Positions 9,394 to 17,000 are shown, counted from the first letter of the stretch. The stretch: 64,000 bases of DNA from Chloroflexota bacterium (GCA_040902225.1 JBBDXT010000004.1:806697-870696); one strand, 5' to 3'. The notes: generated from the letters alone by a model not told the origin. Translations and numbers: made by a program.

Positions 9394-11034
9394 ATGGCCA
9401 CCATGCTCTCGGTCGATCCCGCCGCCGCCGGTGAGCGGTCGCCCATCGGTCCCGAGACCGTTGCCGAGCTCGAGCGCTTGATCGCGGCGACCGGTCTGGA
9501 GGCTTCACTTCGCGGTCGCTACTCCGTCGTCTTCGCCTTCCCAGGCATGGGCGTCGGGCAGCACTACCCCGAGCTGGCCGGCTGCACGCTGGAGGTCTGC
9601 ACGTTCATCGACGAAGCCGGCGTCTTCGCGAAGCACGGCATCGAGGTAACCGGCCTCTCGGGCGAGCGGAGCGAACCACCTGCCGGCTGCCTGGCGATCC
9701 CGTTCCCGGTCGGCGTCATCGAGCAGTCCGACTTCGGTGGACCGATCGGCTTCGTCGAGCAGGACGGCCGCCGCTACGCGCAGCGTGCGACGCTCGTGAT
9801 CTTCCCCGATGGCACCGGTGTCCGCCTCACGGGAATCGCGGACATCGTCGGGCACGTGCGGGCATGCCTCGACCTCGTGCTCGGCCACCGGCTCGAGCGC
9901 TTCCGACAGGCTGCGGTCGCGAGTGACGTCAGCCGCCTCCGCTCCACGGCGCAGCTCGGTCCGCTGCTGCCGAACGGGGCCGATTCGGTGGCCATCACCC
10001 GCGTCGATGTAACGATCCCGCTCGTGGTCAAGATGGCCGCGCCGGCCATCGTGCGCGAGGAGGCCGGCTACATGCGCCGCGTCAACGGCCTGCTGGAGCA
10101 GGCCGGTCGTCCGCGCCTCTTCCCGGCAGTCGTCGCCATCGGCGCCGACGAGGATCCGGCCTGGTATCTCATGGAGGCGGCCGATCCGGTGCCGCTCGAC
10201 CGCCTCCTATTCGCGGACGAGGCGCGGACCGTCGTGGACTCGGCTCGGCGGCCACTGCTCACCGCGGGCATCGACCATCTCTCGGACCTCTATGAGCTCA
10301 CTTTCCGGCGTGAGGTCTCGCCTGTGGCGCGGTACCACTACCGAGATCGATTCGCGGTCATCCCCGGGCGAGCCGACACGCGGCTCACCCACCAGCTGCT
10401 CGTCGGTGGCGGAGATCTCGACGAGCTGCTGAATCGGCCGATCGTCATCGATGGCTTCGCCTGCCACCCATATCGCCAACAGCTCGCCTTCCTGGAGCAG
10501 CATGTCGCCGATCTCGCTCAGCCCGTCGGTGCGTACCTCCACGGCGATGCCCACCTGCCGAACATGCTCCTTGCTGGCGACGAGTCGATCGTGTTCGTCG
10601 ACCCCCGCGTGGTGTGGGACGGGAACGACGTCGGAGATCCAGGCTTCGGCGACCCGCTCTACGACTTCGCCACGCTGCTCCATAGCCTCCACGTGATGTC
10701 GGCCATCCTGCACGCCATCGAGGTGGAGGAGACAGTGGCGCTCCTGGCCTTCGAGGTGACGCCGGCGGGGATCCACGTGAGCTCGGGTACCCTCCGGATC
10801 CACGGCAACCCCGTGGTCGGGTCGTTCACGGCCACCGTCGCCGGCCGCCTGCCGCCTGACATCGCCGGCGCGAACTGGCAGGCGCGGCTCCATATCGGCA
10901 CGGCCAACGCCCTCCTCGGCTGGCTCAAGTACGCGCGCTCGGTCCAGACCCGCGAGGCCTGGCTGGCCATCTTCGTCTCGGTGCTCTACCACCTGGAAGT
11001 CGGGCGCCGACTGGTCATTGGAGAGGAGATCTGA
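9394..11034 (+). CDS. Fusion protein: peroxiredoxin-like domain plus APH-type kinase domain
   Basis: 546 residues with two recognisable parts. Residues about 35-165 read like a BCP/AhpC-type peroxiredoxin: SVVFAFPGMG, then GCTLEVCTFIDEAGVFAKHGIEVTGLSGE. This keeps the C-x4-C spacing of BCP peroxidatic and resolving Cys. Residues about 190-430 resemble an aminoglycoside-phosphotransferase/choline-kinase fold. LVVKMAAP supplies a beta-3 Lys and REEAGYM a following Glu. YLHGDAHLPNMLL is the H-G-D-x4-N catalytic loop, and FVDPR supplies the metal-binding Asp. A C-terminal all-alpha part follows. A strong AAGGAGG sits 7 bases before the ATG. The next gene begins 1 base after the stop. I know no named family with this architecture; the substrate is unknown. 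Confidence 0.7.
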   Translation: MATMLSVDPAAAGERSPIGPETVAELERLIAATGLEASLRGRYSVVFAFPGMGVGQHYPELAGCTLEVCTFIDEAGVFAKHGIEVTGLSGERSEPPAGCLAIPFPVGVIEQSDFGGPIGFVEQDGRRYAQRATLVIFPDGTGVRLTGIADIVGHVRACLDLVLGHRLERFRQAAVASDVSRLRSTAQLGPLLPNGADSVAITRVDVTIPLVVKMAAPAIVREEAGYMRRVNGLLEQAGRPRLFPAVVAIGADEDPAWYLMEAADPVPLDRLLFADEARTVVDSARRPLLTAGIDHLSDLYELTFRREVSPVARYHYRDRFAVIPGRADTRLTHQLLVGGGDLDELLNRPIVIDGFACHPYRQQLAFLEQHVADLAQPVGAYLHGDAHLPNMLLAGDESIVFVDPRVVWDGNDVGDPGFGDPLYDFATLLHSLHVMSAILHAIEVEETVALLAFEVTPAGIHVSSGTLRIHGNPVVGSFTATVAGRLPPDIAGANWQARLHIGTANALLGWLKYARSVQTREAWLAIFVSVLYHLEVGRRLVIGEEI

Positions 11035-11035
11035 C

Positions 11036-11518
11036 ATGACTGCACGGATCGACCTGGTCGCGCCGACGACGCCATCCATCTCTCCCTATGTCGCCCGCCC
11101 AATCGCCTTCCATGAGCTGTGGCAGCCCGGCGGCTGGCGGCTCAAGGTCTACGGCATCGAGTACGAGCGCCCAGCTCCTCGACCGGAGCTCGTTGATGCC
11201 GCCAAGCGGCTGGCGCTCGAGGTGCTGCCGCCGGAGCCCGCCTACGCGGTCGGATTCATCGGCGCTCACGACGCGCGGGGTGGCTGCTACGTCTTCGTCG
11301 ACTGGTGGGCCGATGAGAATGAGCTGCACCACAAGAACTTCCTCGGACCGTCACCCGACGACCTTCGATCAGCCGGACCCGACGACTCGGTGGCGTGTGT
11401 CTGGGACCTGGCAGTCATCGACTTCGAGCGACGCGCCTGGCACGAGCTCGTGGTCAAGCAGGCAGGCGCTCCTGATCTCGGGGCGTACCTCGCGCGCCGG
11501 TTCGAGGAGACGGTCTAG
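11036..11518 (+). CDS. Unknown protein co-translated with the peroxiredoxin-kinase fusion
   Basis: 160 residues with no family I recognise. It starts at an ATG 1 base after the preceding stop, with GAGAGGAG upstream, so it is translationally coupled to the fusion gene. The protein is acidic, soluble and compact. A motif-like aromatic/acidic stretch, YVFVDWWADENELHHKN, lies near residues 92-108 and is followed by DSVACVWDLAVIDFERRAWHE. Two His and several Asp/Glu in this stretch could bind metal, but that is speculation. No signal peptide or membrane helix is visible. The tight coupling suggests it forms a complex with the fusion protein or acts on its product. Confidence 0.6.
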   Translation: MTARIDLVAPTTPSISPYVARPIAFHELWQPGGWRLKVYGIEYERPAPRPELVDAAKRLALEVLPPEPAYAVGFIGAHDARGGCYVFVDWWADENELHHKNFLGPSPDDLRSAGPDDSVACVWDLAVIDFERRAWHELVVKQAGAPDLGAYLARRFEETV

Positions 11519-11579
11519 CGTCGCTTCCCGTCCCGAGAATCAAGTGTCGTGTGCAGTTGCAGGAGAGGAGGTCTGGGAA

Positions 11580-12422
11580 GTGACATCGGTTGAGACAGCG
11601 GGCGCCCTTGGGAGGGTGGTGGCACTTTGGCGTTACCCGGTCAAGTCAATGATGGGCGAGGAACTGAATGCGGCAGATTTGACCGAGCGCGGGATCCATG
11701 GCGACCGCGCCTACGCCCTCATTGACAGCGAAACCGGCAAGGTGGCGAGCGCGAAGAACCCACGTAAGTGGCCGAATCTGTTCGACCATCGTGCCAGCTT
11801 CGTGGAGCCACCGAACAGAAACAACGCGTTCCCGCCAGTCCGCATCACGCTCCCCGACGGAAGCATGCTCACCAGCGATCAGCCTGACATCAATCGCCGA
11901 CTTTCGGCGGAGCTGGGGCGAGAAGTGACGCTGACGGCGGCAGCGCCGAACGAGCCCGAGCTTGAGGAGTACTGGCCGAACATCGAAGGCCTGGCTCACA
12001 ACGACCTCGTGACCGATGAGGCGATGCCCCACGGAACGTTTTTCGACCTATCGGTGCTCCACATCCTGACGACGGCGACCCTTGACCGGCTCCGCGAGCT
12101 CTACCCCCAGGGACGCTTTGAGCCACGGCGCTTCCGTCCGAATATCATCATCGATCCCAACCCGGCGGAGGGCTTTGCGGAGAACGAATGGATCGGAACG
12201 GCGTTACGCATCGGGGCCGATGTTCGGGTGCAGATCACCGGTGGTTGCCCGCGGTGCGTCATGACGACCCTGCCCCAGGTGGACCTGCCGAAGGATCCCG
12301 GTATCCTGCGAGCAGCGGCCCAGCACAACGACGTACACGTCGGGGTGTACGCGAAGGTGATCCAAGGTGGCAGAGTGCAGCGGGGCGACCGCGTCGCACT
12401 GCGAGTCCCGATGCCAGCGTAA
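11580..12422 (+). CDS. MOSC domain-containing protein
   Basis: 280 residues. The N-terminal beta-barrel domain has LWRYPVKSMMGEEL (about 16-29) and GIHGDRAYALID (about 37-48), both characteristic of the MOSC_N part. The C-terminal MOSC domain contains FRPNIIIDP and a Cys motif, GGCPRCVMTTLPQVD, near residues 222-236. The family (YcbX/mARC-like) carries molybdenum cofactor and reduces N-hydroxylated or thiol substrates. The conserved Cys in CPRC is the expected Mo-sulfur ligand. The start is the GTG at 11580, preceded by GGAGAGGAGG at an ideal distance. It stands 61 bases after the previous gene and may be independent. Confidence 0.85.
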   Translation: MTSVETAGALGRVVALWRYPVKSMMGEELNAADLTERGIHGDRAYALIDSETGKVASAKNPRKWPNLFDHRASFVEPPNRNNAFPPVRITLPDGSMLTSDQPDINRRLSAELGREVTLTAAAPNEPELEEYWPNIEGLAHNDLVTDEAMPHGTFFDLSVLHILTTATLDRLRELYPQGRFEPRRFRPNIIIDPNPAEGFAENEWIGTALRIGADVRVQITGGCPRCVMTTLPQVDLPKDPGILRAAAQHNDVHVGVYAKVIQGGRVQRGDRVALRVPMPA

Positions 12423-12858
12423 CTTGTCTGGGCTCCCAGACCGGAGCGAGCATCGTTGGAGTGAAACCCGTTGAAACCCGCGACACGACTCTTTCCCGCC
12501 AATCATTTGTCAACGTACGAATAGGTGCTGCCATTTGCCGCAGGGTCAGGGCCCGTGGGAAGGAAGCGACCTGCATTCAAGTGGCTAACAGCCAGCCGTA
12601 GTTCAGGGCTCGCACATATGCATCCGGACCGCGAGCCGTCCAGTCACTACGAGCCCGACGTGCCGCACGGCGCAGCTTGGCCCGTCCCCTAGGGGCTTGG
12701 GTGGACCGACGCCGCCCGAGCTGAACGAAGGCGCGGCCGATCGTCTGCTCGCCTACCGCCACGCTCTACTCCTCGATCCCCTCGAGCCGAACGATGTCGT
12801 CGGGCGAACGCAAACGCTTATCTGCCGGTTTCCCATGCCACGACCGCGCTCGTTGCGG
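12423..12858. other. Non-coding stretch with partial dispersed repeat
   Basis: I see no gene here. Both strands hold short open frames without family character or good ribosome binding sites. The stretch contains a direct 9-base repeat (TGAAACCCG, twice, near 12460-12480) and a diverged partial copy of the dispersed repeat at 12593-12618. It separates the MOSC gene from the convergent flavoprotein gene and looks like decayed sequence. Confidence 0.5.
12593..12618 (+). repeat. Dispersed repeat, partial diverged copy C
   Basis: CAGCCGTAGTTCAGGGCTCGCACATAT aligns with CAGCCGTAATTCAGAACTCGCACATAT at 14519-14545, with three mismatches. It extends the homology of copy B to the left and stops where copies A and B continue. 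Read on the minus strand, both give YVR(V/A)LNYG before a stop or further sequence, hinting that the shared segment was once the end of a coding sequence. Confidence 0.6.
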
Positions 12859-14241
12859 TCACGCCGCAGCCGGCTTGATGTTCTGGTTCATCCGGAATAG
12901 GTTGCCCGGATCGTACGTGCGCTTGATCTGTGCCAGCCGCTGGTAGTTGTGGCGGTAACTCGCCGCCACGCGATCTTCGCCTTCGTCCATCATGAAGTTC
13001 ACATACGCGCCGCCGGCAGAATACGGATGCAGCGCGTTCCAGTAGTCGCGTACCCAGGCCGTGTGCGTTTCCATCGCGGCCGGGTCCGAATCGACGGCAT
13101 AGATGACGTGTGAGAAGTTCGCGTCTCGGTAGCTCCAGGCCGAATCGCGCTCTCCGACGCGGTGCGCCGCGCCATCGACCGAGAAGGTGATCGCACCCGA
13201 GAGTGGGTTGGGAACGCTGGGTCCGTACTTCTGGTGCGCCGAGATCAGCTCATCACTCAGCTCCGTCACAAAGTCGGCCTTCCAGTAGTTGAGGAAGCCC
13301 GGCGGGGAGACGGAGTCGAACACGGTCTGGAGCACCGGGAACGGCATCGGACCCAGGCCCACCAGCTCGGGCGCGCCGAACTCCGCCAGCGGCCGGACGA
13401 CCTCTTCGGCCTGCTCCAGCGGGCCGACGTAGCAGAGGACGGCACCGCACACGTTCTGGTTGTGCAGATGCTCCGGGAATGGAGGCTCCGGCTCGACGAC
13501 CAAGAAGGCGAAGATGCCGTTCAGCTCCTCCGGCGCGTTGGCGATGAACTCGCGGTAGAACCTCATCACCTCTGTGGCCTTGTCCAGCGACCAGATGATC
13601 GGCCCCGCGTAGACGGTGCTGACCGGGTGCAGCCTGAGCTCGAACGAGGTGACGATGCCGAAGTTGCCACCGCCGCCGCGCAGCGCCCAGAAGAGGTCCG
13701 CGTTCTCCTGCTCGCTCGCCACGACGAACTGCCCGTCGGCGGTCACCACGTCGGCGGAGATCAGGTTGTCGCAGGCCAGGCCGAACGGCCGCGTGAGGTG
13801 GCCGATGCCACCGCCCAGCGTGAGGCCGGCGATGCCGGTGGTCGAGATGGCGCCGCCCGGCGTGGCGAGACCGAAGGCGTGGGTGGCGTGGTCGAGGTCG
13901 CCCCAGGTACAGCCGCCCTGGGCGCGGACCGTGCGCCTCCCCGGGTCCACCTGAATGCCCTTCATCGGCGACAGGTCGATGACCAGGCCGTCGTCGTTCG
14001 TGGCGAAGCCGGCCACATTGTGGCCGCCGCCACGGACCGAGAGGACGAGGCCCTCTTGCCGCGCGTAGTTGACGCAGGCCATCACGTCGGCCACGTCGGT
14101 GCAGCGGACGATGAACCGCGGGCGGCGGTCGATCATGGCATTGAAGACACGGCGCGCCCCCTCGTACTCCGCGTCGCCCGGCTGGATGAGCTGGCCCCGC
14201 AGGCTGCCCGCGAGTACCTCGACACCGGCTGCAATGGTCAT
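12859..14241 (-). CDS. FAD-linked oxidoreductase, BBE family (bicovalent flavoprotein type)
   Basis: 460 residues of the berberine-bridge-enzyme/vanillyl-alcohol-oxidase superfamily, which oxidises sugars, alcohols or secondary metabolites with O2. The FAD-binding PCMH fold is clear. RGGGHNVAG near residue 70 contains the His that links to FAD C8-alpha, and GGCTWGDLD near 109 contains the Cys that links to C6, predicting bicovalent attachment. LTLGGGIGHLTRPFGL and LRGGGGNFGIVTSFE complete the FAD domain. The C-terminal BBE motif is YVNFMMDEGEDRV...YDPGNLFRMNQNI. The ATG at 14241 is preceded by GGAGGAG. No signal peptide is present, so it is cytoplasmic. It stands alone. Confidence 0.92.
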   Translation of the reverse strand: MTIAAGVEVLAGSLRGQLIQPGDAEYEGARRVFNAMIDRRPRFIVRCTDVADVMACVNYARQEGLVLSVRGGGHNVAGFATNDDGLVIDLSPMKGIQVDPGRRTVRAQGGCTWGDLDHATHAFGLATPGGAISTTGIAGLTLGGGIGHLTRPFGLACDNLISADVVTADGQFVVASEQENADLFWALRGGGGNFGIVTSFELRLHPVSTVYAGPIIWSLDKATEVMRFYREFIANAPEELNGIFAFLVVEPEPPFPEHLHNQNVCGAVLCYVGPLEQAEEVVRPLAEFGAPELVGLGPMPFPVLQTVFDSVSPPGFLNYWKADFVTELSDELISAHQKYGPSVPNPLSGAITFSVDGAAHRVGERDSAWSYRDANFSHVIYAVDSDPAAMETHTAWVRDYWNALHPYSAGGAYVNFMMDEGEDRVAASYRHNYQRLAQIKRTYDPGNLFRMNQNIKPAAA

Positions 14242-14528
14242 CGCTGTCTCCTCCTTCTCGTCGAGGTCGCAGCTGGACCGCCGCCCGTATTGCTCGGGCG
14301 GTTACCGCTCGGGGGGCCAGCCCGAGAGGCCCTCCAGCGCGCGCGGCGCGATCCTCGAATACAAGCCCCGGCTCCCGACGCCAGATGATACGTGGTTCGC
14401 GTCCAGATTCTCGTTCTGGGCACCACCCATCGCTCGACCTCAATGCGATTCTCCCGCGTCTCAGACGAGAGAACAAGGCCTGACCAGCAAGGGGCAACGC
14501 AAGGGTGGCGACGACGATCAGCCGTAAT
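14242..14528. other. Upstream region of the flavoprotein gene, no gene seen
   Basis: This contains the GGAGGAG ribosome binding site of the minus-strand flavoprotein gene at its left end. I find no open frame with family character and no clear sigma-70 box. The right end runs into dispersed-repeat copy B. Confidence 0.4.
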
Positions 14529-14574
14529 TCAGAACTCGCACATATAGCGGGCTTAGCGAGCGAGGTGGCCGGAG
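14529..14574 (+). repeat. Dispersed 46-base repeat, copy B
   Basis: Near-identical (45 of 46 bases) to 7611-7656. On the minus strand the repeat includes the last codons of a PIN-domain remnant (SGHLAR then TAA at 14553-14555) and continues into sequence read as GRYMCEF and stop in copy A. The left neighbour, CAGCCGTAAT, is shared only with copy C at 12593. Confidence 0.85.
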
Positions 14575-14774
14575 GCCTGAGCGGGCGGTGCCTTGGGACA
14601 TTGAGGTCGGACGCTCAAGAGGGCTTGCCCCTCCACGGGTCGGATGACCTCGATACCTCGCTCAGCCAGCCACTCGGTCAGTTGCTCGCCCTTGAGGTGA
14701 TCCCGATCGCCGGTCGCGATCACCGGCGCGTCCCCGCAAGGGCAGCCGCGATCACCGGCGCATCTGACGGATCA
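14553..14774 (-). pseudogene. PIN-domain (VapC-like) toxin remnant, frameshifted
   Basis: Read from 14774 leftward, one frame gives DPSDAPVIAAALAG. After a shift near 14725 another frame gives DAPVIATGDRDHLKGEQL and TEWLAERGIEVIRPVE, ending in a stop at 14553. D-x-x-DAPV-x-AAALA...TGDRDHL is the last third of a PIN-domain ribonuclease (the conserved Asp pair and GD-x-D-L). The N-terminal two thirds are absent and the frame is broken, so it is non-functional. No antitoxin gene is adjacent. It abuts the 3' end of the SRPBCC gene and ends inside the dispersed repeat. Confidence 0.65.
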
Positions 14775-14780
14775 CGTCGC

Positions 14781-15197
14781 CTACGTGGTCTCGGATTCGA
14801 TCAGCTCCTTCATGCGGCGCATGCTCTGCTGGATCGGGCCGGGATCCATCGGTTCCGTCATGGACGGCACATCAATGCTACCGGTGAGCTTGGTGCGATT
14901 GTCGCCTTCGGGTTCGAAGACCATCCGGGTGTGCATCTCGATGGGACCGTCGCGAATGACCATGCCGAACGCGTGACCTTGTACGAATTCGACGATCTCC
15001 ATCGTCCCTTCCACGGGGGCTCCCGTATGGGTGTGACGGCGCCGGATCACCCTTCCGAGCCCGATGGGTCCGTCGGTCAGCTGCTCGAGCTCCATCTCCG
15101 GGTCCCAGCGAGGGTGATTGCGGACGTGGTCGACAGCGAAGAACTTGAACACCACGCTCGGCGGCCGATCAATCGTTGTTTCGAACTCAGTCCTCAT
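14781..15197 (-). CDS. SRPBCC (START-like) family protein
   Basis: A 138-residue helix-grip protein of the polyketide-cyclase/AHSA1-like superfamily, which binds hydrophobic small ligands. It begins MRTEFETTIDRPPSVVFKFF, a typical first strand and helix. It then has RWDPEMELEQLTDGPIGLGRVIRR, a central MEIVEFVQG strand and FEPEGDNRTKLTGSIDV, and finishes with a long amphipathic C-terminal helix (QQSMRRMKELIESE). The ATG at 15197 matches the domain start. Longer upstream frames have no family similarity. It has no evident operon partner. The ligand cannot be inferred. Confidence 0.82.
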   Translation of the reverse strand: MRTEFETTIDRPPSVVFKFFAVDHVRNHPRWDPEMELEQLTDGPIGLGRVIRRRHTHTGAPVEGTMEIVEFVQGHAFGMVIRDGPIEMHTRMVFEPEGDNRTKLTGSIDVPSMTEPMDPGPIQQSMRRMKELIESETT

Positions 15198-15446
15198 GGT
15201 TCCGTACCCCAGCAGGCATTTTTCAGGTGACGCAGACGGTAGTGCATCGGGGAGAAGGCATGGCGATGAGCAGCTCATGAGTTCGCGGTACCCGCGCCAC
15301 ATACCCTTTCCCGTGGACGCGATGAACCGAATGAGGTTCGTGCCGGGCATGATCGTGGAGCGAGTTCGCGGCGGCGGCCCGCGAGCTGGCGAGCTGGGCA
15401 CCGAAGGGTTCGAGTTCCACGCTGCCCACGGGAACCACACGTAGCT
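15198..15446. other. Gap upstream of helicase fragment 2, no convincing gene
   Basis: A plus-strand frame of about 40 codons from 15322 to 15444 (begins MNRMRFVPGMIVE) is the only notable open stretch. It has no ribosome binding site and no family character, so I do not call it. The divergent SRPBCC start and the helicase-type upstream box flank this region. Confidence 0.35.
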
Positions 15447-15479
15447 CCGGTAAGCCATCGTTGATCGCCCAGTAACCGG
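15447..15479 (+). promoter_or_regulatory. Conserved palindromic box upstream of helicase fragment 2
   Basis: CCGGTAAGCCATCGTTGATC followed by GCCCAGTAACCGG matches 18074-18106 at 31 of 33 positions. Its core is an inverted repeat around GTT (GCCATC-GTT-GATCGC, one mismatch here). It lies 18 bases before the ATG at 15498. Duplication together with the gene start suggests it is part of the gene's control region. Confidence 0.55.
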
Positions 15480-15497
15480 TTACGTCATCCTCGACCG

Positions 15498-15887
15498 ATG
15501 ACGATCGCGCCATCCACAGCCGCACGGGCGGCTGACGGCCTACTTGCGTCTCTCGACCCTGAGCAGCGCGCGGCCGCGATGCTGCCCGATGGGCCAGCCC
15601 TCATCATTGCCCCGGCCGGGAGCGGCAAGACGACGACCCTGATCGCGCGTCTCGGCGTCCTCGTTGACCGCCGGGTTGCCGCCGACCGGATCGGGGTGGT
15701 CACCTTCAACCGTGACGCCGCGGCCGAGCTGGCGGCCCGCGTCGCCGGACGGCTGGCGCCCTACGTGCCAGGCGCCGCGGCGATCGAGGTCCGGACCCTG
15801 CACGCCATGGCCCGCCAGGTGCTGCTCGATGCCGGGCGCCCAGTCCGGCTGCTCCCCGACCGTCTCTACCTGCTGCGGGCCGCTCGT
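15498..15887 (+). pseudogene. Truncated UvrD-family helicase fragment (copy 2)
   Basis: 130 codons match the first 130 residues of the intact helicase at 18126 almost throughout. They share the N-terminal MTIAPS, the Walker A motif (APAGSGKTT), VVTFNRDAAAEL and VRTLHAMARQVLL. Homology ends at LLRAAR (base 15887). The open frame then continues through unrelated sequence and, by chance, into the downstream OsmC gene, so an annotator could mistake it for a 362-residue fusion. It lacks the DExx box and all later motifs. Together with copy 1, it shows that this gene has been duplicated and truncated at two different points. Confidence 0.88.
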
Positions 15888-15951
15888 GGCCGCCATGGTC
15901 TGGCTCGGCGGCGGGCTGATGCTCGCCCTTGTCGCCCGCCGCGCGCGGTAG
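15888..15951 (+). pseudogene. C-terminal tail of a membrane protein, possibly CcmF-like
   Basis: Immediately after the helicase homology ends, the frame shifted by two reads GPLVAAMVWLGGGLMLALVARRAR and stop. A P-L-V...W-x-GG-x-L membrane segment followed by a basic tail is typical of the last helix of cytochrome c haem-lyase CcmF/CcsA-type proteins. With only about 20 codons the match is suggestive rather than proof. If right, an inter-gene recombination joined the helicase start to the end of another gene. Confidence 0.35.
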
Positions 15952-16070
15952 AGTCCGGGGTTGGTGTGCTCGTCTTCGGCGCGTGGCTGGTCCTCGTCGC
16001 AATCCTCGAGCCCGCGGTCCATCCACCGGCTGGCATCATTCTGCGTCACCAGATGAGAGGAGGCAGACCG

Positions 16071-16586
16071 ATGGGCGGTGCGGGCATACGCAGGGCAATC
16101 GACGCGGCCAGCGCATATCTCCGAGAGCATCCGGAGGAGGCGCGATCGACCGACAGCGCCGCGACCGCCAGGCTCGTCGAGGGCCTCGTCGTTCGCGTTA
16201 CTGGCCCCGGCGATGCGAGCATCACGACGGACATGGTTCGATCGGTGGGCGGCACGGCCACGGCGCCGTCGCCCGGCTGGCTGCTGCGGGCGGCCGAGGC
16301 GAGCTGCGTGGTCACGCTGATCGCGATGCGCGCGGCGGTGCTCGGTCTTGCTCTCGACAAGGTCGAGGTGACCGTAGACTCGGAGTCGGACGATCGAGGT
16401 CTCCTCGGTCTTGACGAAACGGTACCCGCCGGCCCGCTCAGCGGTCGTGTCTCCGTCGCGTTGGCGGCCGCCGGTGTCGATCCCGACACGCTGGAGGAGA
16501 TCGCTCGCTGGGGTGTGAAGCACTGTCCGGTCTGCGACGCGCTGGAGCGGACCGTGCCAGTCCTAACCGAGGTCTCGACCAGCTGA
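16071..16586 (+). CDS. OsmC/Ohr family protein
   Basis: 171 residues. The family reduces organic hydroperoxides with a Cys pair. The first Cys is in LRAAEASCVVTLIAMRA (about 78-94), at the start of the long central helix. The second is in HCPVCDALERTVP near the C terminus, matching the usual C-P-x-x-x-x-L. The ATG at 16071 is preceded by GAGAGGAGG at 7 bases and overrides the longer open frame that reads back into the helicase fragment. The N-terminal 40 residues are helical and slightly longer than in Ohr. Substrate unknown; peroxide detoxification is the likely role, and it sits alone. Confidence 0.85.
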   Translation: MGGAGIRRAIDAASAYLREHPEEARSTDSAATARLVEGLVVRVTGPGDASITTDMVRSVGGTATAPSPGWLLRAAEASCVVTLIAMRAAVLGLALDKVEVTVDSESDDRGLLGLDETVPAGPLSGRVSVALAAAGVDPDTLEEIARWGVKHCPVCDALERTVPVLTEVSTS

Positions 16587-16691
16587 CCGCGGAACGGCTC
16601 AGTCGAGCGCTGCGCTCGGAACGTGGGATAGTGAGCAAATCGGCCCAGTTGTACGGTCACGAGTTCGAGTGGGCCGTCGCCGGCTTCAGGC

Positions 16692-16945
16692 TCAGATTGA
16701 TAGGTTCAACAGTGCGCGAGCGGGGTGCGTGCCCGCTCGTGAGGACTCGAAACGGCGGATCGTCCCCGTACGATCAATGGCGTCATCAAAGGAGACGTCC
16801 TCAATGCCCATCCGCTCGGCGCTGGCCCACGCGGGAAGCGTCGGCGATGTCCAACCGATGCGTCTCGTAGGCAGTCAAGAAGCGCTGTGCTCGGCGGATC
16901 GTTCCGGAATGGGCGATCGAATAGCGGAGCCGAGCACCGAATCGG
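16692..16945 (-). pseudogene. PIN-domain (VapC-like) toxin remnant 2, frameshifted
   Basis: From the right, one frame gives SGTIRRAQRFLTAYETHRLDIADA and RVGQ. After a one-base slip near 16836 the next frame gives AERMGIEDVSFDDAIDR and TGTIRRFE, stopping at 16692. RAL-x-x-Y-x-x-x-x-LDIADA followed by SFD-x-x-(I/F)D is the C-terminal half of a PIN ribonuclease, including its third acidic residue. The N-terminal half is missing and is replaced by a tRNA-Val 3' fragment. It is a second decayed toxin, distinct from the one at 14553-14774. Confidence 0.65.
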
Positions 16946-16949
16946 TGGA

Positions 16950-17000
16950 TGGTGGGCGACATTGGACTCGAACCAGTGACCATTTGCATGTCAAGCATTT
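16950..17000 (-). pseudogene. 3' fragment of a tRNA-Val(GAC)-like gene
   Basis: On the minus strand, TTGACAT (16988-16994, anticodon GAC) is followed by GGTCACTGGTTCGAGTCC and then GTCGCCC-A-CCA ending at 16950. This is the anticodon loop, T-arm and acceptor 3' strand of a Val tRNA. The matching 5' strand (GGGCGAC) and a foldable D-arm are absent. The anticodon stem and T-stem also carry mismatches, so it is not a working tRNA. Such 3' ends are left behind by integrative elements that use tRNA attachment sites. Confidence 0.7.

Noticed and set aside
11088..11579. N-terminal extension of the MOSC frame
   Set aside because: It overlaps the preceding unknown gene in another frame and lacks family similarity; GTG 11580 has an ideal ribosome binding site.
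12697..12900. 67-codon plus-strand frame upstream of the flavoprotein 3' end
   Set aside because: No start signal, no family character, and it reads into the antisense of the flavoprotein gene.
14505..15230. Plus-strand frame covering the PIN remnant and SRPBCC gene
   Set aside because: It is antisense to the SRPBCC gene, which has a complete fold pattern, and no domain is recognisable.
15498..16586. 362-codon frame that would be a helicase-OsmC fusion
   Set aside because: Helicase homology stops at 15887 and the OsmC gene has its own strong ribosome binding site and ATG at 16071; the joining segment is unrelated sequence.
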